Positions 37,358 to 45,594 of a DNA stretch of 47,182 nt are shown here, in pieces. The translations under genes were made by a program, and so were the position numbers. Below the pieces are notes generated by a model, which did not search any database, had not been told where the DNA came from, and saw nothing but the letters and a program-made list of their open reading frames with translations. This stretch comes from Anaerolineae bacterium. GTDB taxonomy: Bacteria; Chloroflexota; Anaerolineae; Promineifilales; Promineifilaceae. The stretch is from assembly GCA_020848035.1 (NCBI GenBank), contig JADLAX010000104.1, positions 1 to 47,182 of the forward strand, in the 5' to 3' direction. The number at the start of each line of letters is the position of its first letter. The first letter of the stretch is position 1.

Positions 37358-38418
37358 TGCATTACCTCCGGTATGGCCTGGAATCTACCGAGACGATCAC
37401 TAACTGTTTCTGCCAGACCAGAGAATGCCCGGCGTGTGTGTGAGTTTGGATCCAGCGCGGCCGGGAAGCCGCTGTCCGCATCTTCCCGAACAAGAGGCTC
37501 CAGCGGAATTTCTGCCAGCAGTGGCAAATTTAGCTCAGCAGCTAGATTGACTGCGCCACCCTGCCCGAAAATATGATGCACGCCGCCACAATCCAGGCAG
37601 CGAAAATGGCTCATATTCTCAACCAGCCCCAGCACAGGTACGCCCACTTTCTGGAACATGGCAATCCCCTTTCGGGCATCATCCAACGCCACCAACTGCG
37701 GCGTGGAAACGATAATGGCACCGTCTACCGGGATGCGCTGCGTTAATGAGAGTTGGGCATCGCCTGTACCGGGTGGCAGATCAACCACCAACACATCCAG
37801 TTCGCCCCAGAAAACGTCAAATAAAAATTGCTGGATTGCTTTATCAATCATCGGCCCGCGCCAGATAGCGGGCGCATCGTCACCGGCAAATGCCAGCGAC
37901 ATTACCTTGATGCCATACGCTTTGGCCGGCAGTATTTTGCCGTTTTCTGCCGGAGGTAACTGCTTCAGTCCCAACATGCGCGGCACATTGGGGCCATGAA
38001 TATCAGCATCCAACAAACCAACGCGCAGTCCAGACTTGGCCAAAGATGCCGCCAGATTGACAGCGACGGTGCTTTTGCCCACGCCCCCCTTGCCGGAAGC
38101 CACAGCCAGAACGTGCAAGATACCAGGGATTTCTTCCGGCGTCGGGGCACCAGTCCGCACTTTCTTTGATTGTGGCGGCTTGCCGATTTGTAGCAGCACG
38201 TCTTCGACGCCATGAACAGTGCGACCCACACGGGTCACCTCTTCAGCTATCTCTTTCTGTATTTCCTGGGGCAGATTGGCCGTATCCAGACCGATGCGAG
38301 CAGTTGTGCCCTCCATCAGAACACCGTGTACTAGGCCAAATGAGACGATGTCACGGGAAAAGCCAGGGTAGTTCACGGTGCGCAAGGCGCGAAAAACAGC
38401 ATCTTTTGTCGTGTCCAC
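37354..38418 (-). CDS. Mrp/NBP35-family Fe-S cluster carrier ATPase, 354 aa
   Basis: An N-terminal DUF59/MIP18 domain spans residues 1-80. The ParA/MinD-like P-loop domain has a deviant Walker A, SGKGGVGKST (about 108-117), the LLDADIHGPNVPRMLG switch and VVDLPPGTGDAQL. The C-x-x-C for cluster binding is in FRCLDCGGVHHIFG. These are all marks of Mrp (ApbC) proteins, which bind and transfer [4Fe-4S] clusters to apo-enzymes. Length is normal. It lies between a stand-alone DUF59 protein and a CopD-like protein in the leftward operon. The operon and the divergent Mo/Fe-S enzyme cluster encode several Fe-S proteins that might be its clients. Confidence 0.93.
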   Translation of the reverse strand: MDTTKDAVFRALRTVNYPGFSRDIVSFGLVHGVLMEGTTARIGLDTANLPQEIQKEIAEEVTRVGRTVHGVEDVLLQIGKPPQSKKVRTGAPTPEEIPGILHVLAVASGKGGVGKSTVAVNLAASLAKSGLRVGLLDADIHGPNVPRMLGLKQLPPAENGKILPAKAYGIKVMSLAFAGDDAPAIWRGPMIDKAIQQFLFDVFWGELDVLVVDLPPGTGDAQLSLTQRIPVDGAIIVSTPQLVALDDARKGIAMFQKVGVPVLGLVENMSHFRCLDCGGVHHIFGQGGAVNLAAELNLPLLAEIPLEPLVREDADSGFPAALDPNSHTRRAFSGLAETVSDRLGRFQAIPEVMQ

Positions 38419-38433
38419 GTGATACTCCAGGGT

Positions 38434-38760
38434 TCAATCGATTCCCAGCAAGGCTCGTCCTTCAGGGGAAATCATCATCGGGTTCCAGGGTGGCTCCCAA
38501 ACCAGTTCGACAGATACGCCGGTTAAGTCGGGAATAGATTGCCACAGCACGCGCTCAATTTCCTGGGCAAAGCTGGCGTGAAGGGGACAGCCGGGTGTGG
38601 TGAGCGTCATAGTGATGGTGATACGGCCGTCCTCCCCAATATCTGCGCTGTAAATGAGACCCAGGTCAACAATGTTGAGGCCCAGTTCCGGATCAATAAC
38701 TGCTTTAATTGCTGTCAAGACCAGCTCTTCAGTTATGAATGTTTGCAGCAGCGAGGTCAT
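38434..38760 (-). CDS. DUF59/MIP18-family Fe-S assembly protein (PaaD/SufT-like), 108 aa
   Basis: The sequence VLTAIKAVIDPELGLNIVDL, GRITITMTLTTPGCPLHASF and GVSVELVWEPPWNPMMISPEG matches the MIP18 domain. The conserved Cys (TTPGCPL) and the WxPPWxPxMIS C-terminus of the bacterial PaaD/SufT-like group are present. Such proteins help mature Fe-S enzymes. Its start overlaps the ferredoxin stop by 4 bp, and it is 15 bp ahead of the Mrp gene, which itself has a fused DUF59 domain. The cell thus has two copies of the domain in one operon. Confidence 0.9.
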   Translation of the reverse strand: MTSLLQTFITEELVLTAIKAVIDPELGLNIVDLGLIYSADIGEDGRITITMTLTTPGCPLHASFAQEIERVLWQSIPDLTGVSVELVWEPPWNPMMISPEGRALLGID

Positions 38761-38975
38761 AAGTCAGACTCCAGAACGATCTGGTATGGCAGGGCGATGG
38801 CCTCAACCGGGCAGATGGTTTCACACTCGCCACAGTAGTTGCACGCGGCTGGTTTGGTGACAACGGCAACGCCGCTTACCTGTTCTAAAGCGTCGGTGGG
38901 GCAGATGACAATGCAATCTCCGCAACCGGTGCAAAGCTCTTTTTCAATTTGAGGAAACCAGTTTTCTTCAACCAT
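38757..38975 (-). CDS. Two-cluster 4Fe-4S ferredoxin, 72 aa
   Basis: Two complete C-x-x-C-x-x-C-x-x-x-C-P motifs are present: CTGCGDCIVICP (residues 15-26) and CNYCGECETICP (residues 45-56). This is a bacterial 2[4Fe-4S] ferredoxin. It is the first gene of the leftward ten-gene operon, 38 bp from a predicted transcription start (39013) controlled by an FNR-type box. It is a likely electron donor for the membrane and Fe-S proteins encoded downstream, or for the divergent Mo-enzyme. Confidence 0.93.
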   Translation of the reverse strand: MVEENWFPQIEKELCTGCGDCIVICPTDALEQVSGVAVVTKPAACNYCGECETICPVEAIALPYQIVLESDL

Positions 38976-39012
38976 GTTTCATTTCCTGCAAGCCAAACTT
39001 TAATCATTTCTA

Positions 39013-39061
39013 TGACAACAGAATAAACGTGTGCAAGTTGGTTAGCCTTGATTTAGATCAA
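39013..39061 (-). promoter_or_regulatory. FNR-type class II promoter of the leftward operon
   Basis: TTGAT-TTAG-ATCAA at 39048-39061 is a perfect FNR consensus (TTGATN4ATCAA). Reading leftward, a -10 hexamer TATTCT (39025-39020) lies with its centre 32 bp from the box centre. That places the box at -41.5 relative to a start near 39013, the standard class II activator position. The site also lies about 180 bp before the divergent gene at 39234 and might serve both. A CRP-family relative of FNR could be the actual regulator. Confidence 0.7.
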
Positions 39062-39233
39062 GTGGGCTAAATACCGGGCGGCATATCTGATGGTCAACAA
39101 TAAATCCCATAAGTCTCCTGACCGATTCGAGGGCAGAGGCAAGGCGATAAGAGAGCGTCTTTGCTGTTACGAATTTGCTGTGCTAAACTGCTGTTAGATC
39201 AAGGTTGGGCCCTTTGCAAAGAGGAGGTAGCGC

Positions 39234-40382
39234 ATGAATCGAGAGGTCACAATATCGGCGGCCTGGGGCCTAGGGATCACGCTGGTTTTGGGTATACTTG
39301 TCCTTGTCGGCTCCCGTAATCTGGCCCACTTTGACGCCGCCCTTGTTGCCTATACCGCCTCCGTGCTTTTTGCCACCTTTGGCCTGACGTACCGGTATGC
39401 GATGTGGCTGCAACGGCCGCCAACGGCCGTTTACTGGAAGCGTGGCTGGCAAACCTTCTTCAAAGGCGGCCATCGTGCCCGCAACTTGCGTGCCTGGGTC
39501 AGCCACGTCTTCAACGACTTCCTCATCAACCGCTTCATTCTGGCCCGCGACAGAGTTCGCGGTATCACCCACCTGCTCATCATGTGGGGCTGCATCATCG
39601 CTATCGTCATTACCTTTCCCCTCGTTTTCGGTTGGCTCCACTTTGAATCCATCCCCGATGATCTGTCTCTCTACCAGGCATATGTGTTTGGTTTTCCCAC
39701 CTTCACCTTTCCCGTTGATTCTGTCTTTGCCTTCTTTGCTTTTCATGGACTGGTATGGTCTTCCTTCATTGTCATTGCGGGGGTGATGTTGGCCATGCGC
39801 CGCCGGATGCGGGAAGAGGGCGCGGCCGCTTTGCAACTGTTCACCGAAGATTTTCTACCCCTCATTCTGCTTTTTGCCGTCAGTCTGACCGGCCTGATGC
39901 TGACCGCCAGCTATACCTGGATGCGCGGCTATGCCTATGACTTTATCGCCATTTTGCACGCCGTTACCGTCATCATGACCTTTTTGTGGCTGCCGTTTGG
40001 CAAGTTCTTCCACATTTTCCAGCGTCCGGCACAGTTGGGCGTGCGTTTTTACAAAGAAGTAGGCGAGCGCGAAGAGGCAGCCCACTGTCGCCGCTGCGGC
40101 CAGCCATTTTCCTCGCTGATGCACATCAACGACCTGATCCAGGTCGAAGCAGAACTGGGATACAAATACGAAATTCCCAACAGTGATGTAGGTCATTACC
40201 AGTGGATTTGTCCCCCCTGTCGCCGGACAGCTGTAGCCCAGGCACAAGGCCAACTTTGGCAATTGGCGCGTGGCGGAACGGCCGTAACTACCCACACCAC
40301 GCCGCCCACACCCACTTACGTCAATTCCGGCCAGGGCGAAGGCCCGCTGGGTGATGAAGACGCCCGCAACTTTCACGCCTAG
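39234..40382 (+). CDS. NarI/DsrM-like membrane cytochrome b-type protein with zinc-ribbon-like tail, 382 aa
   Basis: ATG 39234 follows AGGAGGTAGCGC. Five to six membrane helices carry His pairs in the pattern of nitrate-reductase gamma/HdrE/DsrM cytochromes (GITHLLIMWGCIIAI, FAFHGLVWSSFIVI, ILHAVTVIMTFLWLPFGKFFH). These would hold b hemes and take electrons from quinol. The C-terminal cytoplasmic part has two Cys pairs, HCRRCGQPF (about 284-287) and CPPC (about 326-329), like a zinc ribbon or rubredoxin-type site. It is not standard for NarI. It heads the rightward cluster with the Mo-enzyme, Fe-S subunit and Rieske protein, so it is the probable quinol-oxidising anchor. Confidence 0.75.
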   Translation: MNREVTISAAWGLGITLVLGILVLVGSRNLAHFDAALVAYTASVLFATFGLTYRYAMWLQRPPTAVYWKRGWQTFFKGGHRARNLRAWVSHVFNDFLINRFILARDRVRGITHLLIMWGCIIAIVITFPLVFGWLHFESIPDDLSLYQAYVFGFPTFTFPVDSVFAFFAFHGLVWSSFIVIAGVMLAMRRRMREEGAAALQLFTEDFLPLILLFAVSLTGLMLTASYTWMRGYAYDFIAILHAVTVIMTFLWLPFGKFFHIFQRPAQLGVRFYKEVGEREEAAHCRRCGQPFSSLMHINDLIQVEAELGYKYEIPNSDVGHYQWICPPCRRTAVAQAQGQLWQLARGGTAVTTHTTPPTPTYVNSGQGEGPLGDEDARNFHA

Positions 40383-40450
40383 GGCTTCTAGCGGGGATTT
40401 ATACAGGAGACTTCATAAACGGCGGCACACCACCATCAATAAAAATGGGG

Positions 40451-40498
40451 CGCAGATTTACCTGATTTACCTGATCAGTGTGATCAGGCAAATCTGCG
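40451..40498. repeat. Large imperfect hairpin before the cupin gene
   Basis: CGCAGATTT (40451-40459) pairs with AAATCTGCG (40490-40498), and inside it CCTGATCA (40470-40477) pairs with TGATCAGG (40481-40488) around GTG. The left side also has a direct duplication of ACCTGATTT/ACCTGATC. It sits between the cytochrome stop (40382) and the cupin start (40523). It may act as a terminator, a processing site or a mobile palindromic repeat. Confidence 0.7.
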
Positions 40499-40522
40499 TC
40501 CTATTTACAAGGAAAAAATTTT

Positions 40523-40861
40523 ATGAAAACCTTTAAAGTACACGAGAACATTATTTTCAATGAACCAAACCCCAATGCTGAACCGCTTCATGTTGACCAA
40601 CATGGCCGTATCTTACGCTTCGCACTTCAGCCTGGACAGACTGTACAGGAACACAACGCTCCCAATTCACCGGTAAACATCGTCGTTTTGCAGGGGCAAG
40701 GCCACTTTGCTGGCGGCGACGGCCAGGCACGCAAGATTGGTCCTGACACCATGATATTGTTCGATCCCGGTGAAAATCACACCATTAAGGCGCTGGATGA
40801 GCCCTTAGTTTTTCTCGCGATTTTGCATGAGGCCCCCAATCCTGATCGAAAAGGAGATTAA
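40523..40861 (+). CDS. Small cupin-fold protein, 112 aa
   Basis: A single conserved beta-barrel domain: LRFALQPGQTVQEHNAPNSP (cupin motif 1 with His), VVLQGQGHFAGGD and MILFDPGENHTIKALDEPLV (motif 2 with His). Such short cupins bind a metal or small ligand and often act as accessory or sensing proteins. The ribosome site AAGGA lies 11 bp before ATG 40523. It ends 5 bp before the Mo-enzyme gene, so it belongs to that operon. No more specific role can be read from the sequence. Confidence 0.85.
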   Translation: MKTFKVHENIIFNEPNPNAEPLHVDQHGRILRFALQPGQTVQEHNAPNSPVNIVVLQGQGHFAGGDGQARKIGPDTMILFDPGENHTIKALDEPLVFLAILHEAPNPDRKGD

Positions 40862-40866
40862 GGAAG

Positions 40867-43086
40867 ATGGCCAACGTCCCCCTTGAATCTATCACGACAA
40901 AAGACCCTTTTGGCCCCACGCTGGCTTACACCCGCGGCGTGCGGCTGGACACCGGGGTCGAGCCAGACAAATTAGTCAAGACCCACTGCTGCTTTTGCGG
41001 CCAGCAGTGCGGCATTCAGCTTAAAGTCAAAGATAACGAAGTAATTGGCTTTGAGCCCTGGTATGAGTTTCCCTTCAACCGGGGCAAGCTGTGCCCCAAA
41101 GGGGTCAAGCGCTATTTGCAAGGCGCCCACCCCGACCGGCTGCTGCACGCCTACGAGCGGGATACCGCTGCCCCTGGCGGCTTTAAAGCGATGGATTACG
41201 CTCAGGCCATCCGCCGCGTCGCCGACGAGATTGAACGCATCCAAACGGCATACGGCCGTGACGCCTTCGCCCTCCTCAGCGGGGCCAGCCTGACCACGGA
41301 AAAAACGTACTTGATGGGCAAATTTGCCCACATGTGCTTGCGTACAGCCAATATTGATTACAACGGCCGTCTCTGCATGGTCAGTGCCGCCGCCGGTAAT
41401 AAAAAATCGTTTGGCATTGACCGCGCCGCCAACCCCTGGAACGACATTCTGGGCGCAGAAATGATCTGGATCAGCGGGGCCAACGTGGCCGAATGCGCCC
41501 CCATCACCACCGACTACGTCTGGCAGGCCCGCGAACATGGGGCAAAAATTATCGTTGTCGATCCGCGCATTACCCCCATTGCCCGCACCTGCGACCTCTT
41601 CCTGCCCATCAAACCAGGGCGGGACATCGCCCTCTTCAATGGCATCCTGCACCTGATGATCAAAAACGACTGGCTGGATCACGATTTCATTGAGAACCAC
41701 ACTGTTGGCTTTGACGCCGTTGCCGAGCATGTACAGCAGTGGACGCCACAAAAAACGGCCGAAGTCACTGGCATCGCTGAAAAAGGCATCCGGCAGGCGG
41801 CCGAATGGTGGGGCACGGCCAGCACCAGCTTCCTCATGCACGCCCGCGGCATTGAGCACCACAGCCACGGCGTGCAGAACGTGATGGGAGCCATCAACAT
41901 CGTCCTGGCCTCGGGGCGCATTGGCCGCGAGAACTGCGGCTACGCCACTATCACCGGGCAGGGCAACGGCCAGGGTGGCCGCGAACACGGCCAAAAATGC
42001 GACCAGCTTCCCGGCGCGCGCGATCTGGGCAACCCCGAACACCGCGCTTACGTCGCTGGCGTTTGGTGCATGGATCCCGACGATCTACCGCAACCTGGCG
42101 TGGACGCTTACGAAATTTTCCGTAAAATCGACCAGGGTGAAATCAAGGGATTGCTCTCCATCTGCTTCAACCCGCTGGTTTCCCTGCCGGACAATAATTT
42201 TGTGCGCGCCCAACTGGAAAAGCTGGAATTTTACGTGGCCATCGACTTCTTCCTCAACGAAACCGCCCGCTATGCCGATATTGTCCTGCCCGGTTCGCTG
42301 CATGAAGAGGATGAAGGCACGGTAACGACAGCCGAAGGGCGCGTCATCAAAATCAACAAGGCAGTCGACTGCCCTGGTGAGGCTCGCGAAGATTGGGTCA
42401 TCATCCAGGATATTGCCCAAGCGCTGGGTCGAGAAAAAGGGTTGACGTTCAGCAGCCCGGCTGAGATGTTTGCCGAACTGGGACAGGCATCCAAAGGCGG
42501 CATTGCCGATTATTCCGGCATCACCTATGAGAAACTGGAAGCGCAGAACGGCGTCTTCTGGCCTTGCCCGGACGCGGAACACACGGGCACGCCACGTCTC
42601 TTTGAGCCAGGCTCATGGAATCCGGTAGCCCAGGGTAAAGGCCCCTTTTACTTTCCAGATGGCAAAGCCCGCTTCAACGTGGCCCCCTACATGCCACCTA
42701 CCGAAGACGTGGACGACGAGTACCCGCTCATCCTGACGACCGGCCGGGTGGTCAGCCAGTTTTTGTCCGGCACGCAGACGCGGCGCATCGGCCCGCTGGT
42801 GGACAACTACCCGGAACCGCGCATCGAGATGCATCCAACGCTGGCGGAGAAGCTGGGTATAAAAGATGGCGATTGGGTAACGGCCGAATCCCGCCGCGGC
42901 AGCACCACGCTGCAAGCATTGGTGGTCAAAACCATCCGCCCGGACACCATTTTTATCCCCTACCACTGGCCCGGGCGTAAATCGGTCAATCAGCTCACTA
43001 TTTCAGCGCAAGATCCCATCTCCAAAATCCCGGAGTATAAAGTGTGTGCTGTACGGGTGAGGAAGGCGGATTCCGGTAATCGGTAA
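40867..43086 (+). CDS. Molybdopterin oxidoreductase, NasA/NapA/FdhA-like catalytic subunit, 739 aa
   Basis: The N-terminal Mo/W-bis-MGD 4Fe-4S domain has CCFCGQQCG...KLCPKG (Cys41/42, 44, 48 and 76). Cys170 in YNGRLCMVSAAAG is the probable Mo ligand; it is Cys, not selenocysteine. Further family blocks are ISGANVAECAPITTDYVW, VVDPRITPIARTCDLFLPIK and GYATITGQGNGQGGREHG. The last is characteristic of the nitrate reductase/formate dehydrogenase group. The C-terminal molydop-binding domain has LTTGRVVSQFLSGTQTRRIG and SRRGSTTLQALV. No Tat signal is visible, so it is cytoplasmic. The partner set (membrane cytochrome, four-cluster Fe-S protein, Rieske) suggests reduction of an oxyanion with quinol electrons, or the reverse. 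Nitrate or a sulfur oxyanion is a guess. Confidence 0.88.
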   Translation: MANVPLESITTKDPFGPTLAYTRGVRLDTGVEPDKLVKTHCCFCGQQCGIQLKVKDNEVIGFEPWYEFPFNRGKLCPKGVKRYLQGAHPDRLLHAYERDTAAPGGFKAMDYAQAIRRVADEIERIQTAYGRDAFALLSGASLTTEKTYLMGKFAHMCLRTANIDYNGRLCMVSAAAGNKKSFGIDRAANPWNDILGAEMIWISGANVAECAPITTDYVWQAREHGAKIIVVDPRITPIARTCDLFLPIKPGRDIALFNGILHLMIKNDWLDHDFIENHTVGFDAVAEHVQQWTPQKTAEVTGIAEKGIRQAAEWWGTASTSFLMHARGIEHHSHGVQNVMGAINIVLASGRIGRENCGYATITGQGNGQGGREHGQKCDQLPGARDLGNPEHRAYVAGVWCMDPDDLPQPGVDAYEIFRKIDQGEIKGLLSICFNPLVSLPDNNFVRAQLEKLEFYVAIDFFLNETARYADIVLPGSLHEEDEGTVTTAEGRVIKINKAVDCPGEAREDWVIIQDIAQALGREKGLTFSSPAEMFAELGQASKGGIADYSGITYEKLEAQNGVFWPCPDAEHTGTPRLFEPGSWNPVAQGKGPFYFPDGKARFNVAPYMPPTEDVDDEYPLILTTGRVVSQFLSGTQTRRIGPLVDNYPEPRIEMHPTLAEKLGIKDGDWVTAESRRGSTTLQALVVKTIRPDTIFIPYHWPGRKSVNQLTISAQDPISKIPEYKVCAVRVRKADSGNR

Positions 43087-43122
43087 AGAGTAATCGGTAT
43101 TCAGTGAACGAGCTGAGTGACA

Positions 43123-44144
43123 ATGCAAAGTGACACTTCCAAAATAGAAATAGAAAGCGAAATAACACTTCTTATTCCTGATAGGGAAGTCAGAAGACTT
43201 TATTTATCCGTGTTCGTGGAATCGTTAACTGAAGCACATTCTCATGGTGCTAACAAGTGGGGCGTGTATTACATCGTTGATGCTAATCGCCTTAGGCTCT
43301 TGGTTGGCAGCATAATCGTATTGACCGTTCACAAACAAGGTTTATGGATGGCACTTGATCATGAACTTCTGCAAAAATCCAAAGAAGAACAAAATATGCT
43401 GAATCTCTCTAACAATTGGCGTTGGGACACTGATGATTACCCGGAATATACTCGAATTCCCTCAATAAATGGATATTACATGCCTTCGCCTTCCGGAGAT
43501 TATCTACAGATTTGGCCTACAATACGCCAACACCACTTTGCATATGTTGGTAAAGTGGCGAAGAAGTTTTCCCAATTGCGTGAAGATAGCCAGCAACGGC
43601 ACATGCCAGAGGTTTTGGTCTATTTGCGTCAAGAATTGAACCGGTATGTGCCAGAGCCTGTTTATGATGAATTTGTGTTTCCGTTGTCTAATCCAATTCG
43701 AGAAATAAGAGAATACGAATCCAGTCCTCAAAACCAAAACTTACAGAAAACAGAACGTGAATCAATTATCCAAAGCCGAGTGGGGCAAGAGCAATTCCGA
43801 ACAGGGTTAATAAGGTATTGGGGCAAATGTGCTGTTACCAACTGTCAAAAAGCAGAAATTTTGAGGGCTTCACACATTAAGCCCTGGCGCGAGTCAAGCA
43901 ACACCGAACGTCAGATGTATACAATGGACTGCTACTCATTCCGAATCTTGATGTCGCTTTTGATAGTGGATTTATCACTTTTGCTGACGATGGAAAGATT
44001 ATGATCAGCGATTCTTAAGGTGAAAAAGATAGACAAAAGTTGGGCATCAATCCTGATATGAAGATTTCGGGAATGACCCAAAGGCACGTTAAATATCTGA
44101 AGTACCACAGGGAAAATGTATTCAAAAAACTGTACGTGAATTAG
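43123..44144 (+). pseudogene. HNH endonuclease-domain protein, frameshifted and with a nonsense codon
   Basis: The N-terminal 190 residues are of unknown fold. Residues near 215-265 match the HNH_2-type restriction nuclease domain (RVGQEQFRTGLIRYWGKCAV, ILRASHIKPWRESSNTER). The expected continuation, YNGLLLIPNLDVAFDSGFIT, is found in another frame after a one-base loss near 43914. Further on TAA interrupts ISDS/GEKDRQKLGINPDMKISG, and the frame then runs to a stop at 44142. Two independent lesions mark it as decayed. It sits between the Mo-enzyme and its Fe-S subunit and is clearly AT-richer than both, so it is an insertion into the operon. A GTG at 43117 is an alternative start. Confidence 0.85.
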
Positions 44145-44162
44145 CAATCAAGAAGGTGATCA

Positions 44163-44810
44163 ATGCCTAAGCCAGTTGAAATGGAGTTTTTTATCGACCC
44201 CAGCCGCTGCATTGGCTGCCAGGCGTGTGTGCAGGCGTGTACCGAGTGCGACACGCACAAAGGCCAGTCGATGATCCAGCTGGATTACGTTGACCGCAAC
44301 AGTTCGCCACAAACGGTGCCGGTCATCTGCATGCACTGCGATTCGCCTACCTGCGCCGAGGTGTGCCCGGCCGATGCCATCAAGCGCACGGCCGATGGCG
44401 TGGTGCAGACAGCCCGTAAACCGCGCTGTATTGCCTGCAACAACTGCGTGCTGGCCTGCCCCTTTGGCGTGCCCAAAATGAACAACGGCATGAACCTGAT
44501 GATGAAGTGCGACATGTGCTACGACCGCACCTCTGTCGGGCTGAAGCCGATGTGCGCTTCAGTTTGCCCCAGCCAGGCCCTGTTCTACGGCACGCGGGAA
44601 GAAATTCGACAGTTACGGCCGCGTTCCCGGCCGGTAAACAGCTTCCAGTTTGGCAACCAAACTGTCACCACCAAGGTTAGCATGATGGTGCCCCGCGAAA
44701 CACCGCTGAATCTGGTAGATGTGGCTGCCTCACTGCACCAGACACCTGTGGCGCAAGCAGTGGCCCCGGTGGAAGATGTGCTGCTGGCCAATATGTTTGT
44801 TGAAGTATAA
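44163..44810 (+). CDS. Four-cluster 4Fe-4S electron-transfer subunit (NrfC/DmsB/HybA type), 215 aa
   Basis: Four Cys groups in family order: CIGCQACVQACTECD, CMHCDSPTCAEVCP, CIACNNCVLACPFG, and CDMCYDRTSVGLKPMCASVCP. These hold four [4Fe-4S] clusters, as in the beta subunits of complex iron-sulfur molybdoenzymes. No signal peptide is present, consistent with a cytoplasmic catalytic subunit. It should link the Mo-enzyme at 40867 to the membrane cytochrome or Rieske protein. It is separated from the Mo-enzyme only by the HNH relic, and is followed after 14 bp by the Rieske gene. The C-terminal 60 residues are a non-cluster extension. Confidence 0.92.
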   Translation: MPKPVEMEFFIDPSRCIGCQACVQACTECDTHKGQSMIQLDYVDRNSSPQTVPVICMHCDSPTCAEVCPADAIKRTADGVVQTARKPRCIACNNCVLACPFGVPKMNNGMNLMMKCDMCYDRTSVGLKPMCASVCPSQALFYGTREEIRQLRPRSRPVNSFQFGNQTVTTKVSMMVPRETPLNLVDVAASLHQTPVAQAVAPVEDVLLANMFVEV

Positions 44811-44824
44811 GGGGAGGATTGACT

Positions 44825-45373
44825 ATGGATAATGAGTATGATCAATTGACAGTGCCGCCAGACGGCCGTTCCCCAGCCGAACAACCGCGCTGGCGCCAGG
44901 ATTTCCCCATTGATTGGCCCCAGGATGAATATTTAACGCGGCGGGAGTTCATCAAATTTTTGCTGCTCACCAGCGCCGCCTTTAGCGCCGGGCAGCTCTG
45001 GTTCCTGGTTGCTGACTTTCTCCAGCAGCGTGAGGCCGCGCCCGAAGCCAAAGTGATTACTAGTGTAGATGCTATTCCAGTAGGTGGTTCGCTCATCTTC
45101 AACTATCCAGCGGAACACAGCCCGGCACGCCTGCTGGTGCGCGTGAATGAAGAGACGTTTGTGGCCTACGAGCAGCAGTGCACCCATCTCACCTGCCCGG
45201 TTATTCCCCACGTGGCCGAAGGTGAGCTGCACTGTCCTTGCCACGAAGGAATTTTTGACTTGTTGACGGGTCGGCCGTTGGCAGGTCCTCCGCGACGGCC
45301 GTTGGCCCGCGTCACCTTGGAAGTGCAAGAAGGTAACATCGTGGCCACCGGCATTGAAAAGAGGACCGTATGA
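44825..45373 (+). CDS. Rieske [2Fe-2S] protein with Tat-like membrane anchor, 182 aa
   Basis: ATG 44825 has GGGGAGG seven bases upstream. A twin-arginine-type anchor LTRREFIKFLLLTSAAFSAG occurs at about residues 37-57. The Rieske motifs are C-T-H-L-T-C (Cys119, His121, Cys124) and C-P-C-H (Cys137, Cys139, His140), giving two Cys and two His ligands plus the disulfide pair. The fold ends with a short ARVTLEVQEGNIVATGI strand. The domain should face the outside of the membrane. It lies between the Fe-S subunit and a small membrane protein (4-bp overlap). It probably passes electrons between quinol and the Mo-enzyme chain. Confidence 0.92.
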   Translation: MDNEYDQLTVPPDGRSPAEQPRWRQDFPIDWPQDEYLTRREFIKFLLLTSAAFSAGQLWFLVADFLQQREAAPEAKVITSVDAIPVGGSLIFNYPAEHSPARLLVRVNEETFVAYEQQCTHLTCPVIPHVAEGELHCPCHEGIFDLLTGRPLAGPPRRPLARVTLEVQEGNIVATGIEKRTV

Positions 45374-45594
45374 AACGAAAATCTCGCTTTGCCCGCTCCC
45401 AACGCTTAACCATTGCTTCTGGCATCCTTTTCATTGTCGTCATCATCATCATCTTGCAGTTATGGCTGTTTACCGCCACCATGAACGCTTTTCTAGGTGG
45501 TGACAGGGCAATCCTATGGCCAGCGGCTATTGCCAGCCTGGTTTGCCTGGGCCTGAACCTGGGCCTGCTCTGGTACCTGTATGGCCTCGATTAG
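45370..45594 (+). CDS. Small two-helix membrane protein, 74 aa
   Basis: A basic N-terminus (MKRKSRFARSQRLTIASG) precedes helix 1 (ILFIVVIIIILQLWLFTATM) and helix 2 (ILWPAAIASLVCLGLNLGLL). ATG 45370 overlaps the Rieske stop by 4 bp and the end overlaps the next gene by 14 bp, which shows strict operon membership. Similar small proteins accompany Rieske/Mo-enzyme clusters. It is probably a structural subunit. No catalytic residue is visible. Confidence 0.8.
   Translation: MKRKSRFARSQRLTIASGILFIVVIIIILQLWLFTATMNAFLGGDRAILWPAAIASLVCLGLNLGLLWYLYGLD

Noticed and set aside
41374..41376. Selenocysteine in the molybdopterin enzyme
   Set aside because: The putative Mo-ligand codon is TGC (Cys170), and no in-frame TGA occurs in the gene.
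40972..42042. 356-codon minus-strand open frame
   Set aside because: It lies wholly antisense to the molybdopterin oxidoreductase, whose motifs are unambiguous. High-GC codon bias explains the open frame.
43117..44004. HNH gene read as an intact 295-aa protein
   Set aside because: The last 25 residues are out-of-frame sequence. The true HNH C-terminus continues in another frame after about 43914.
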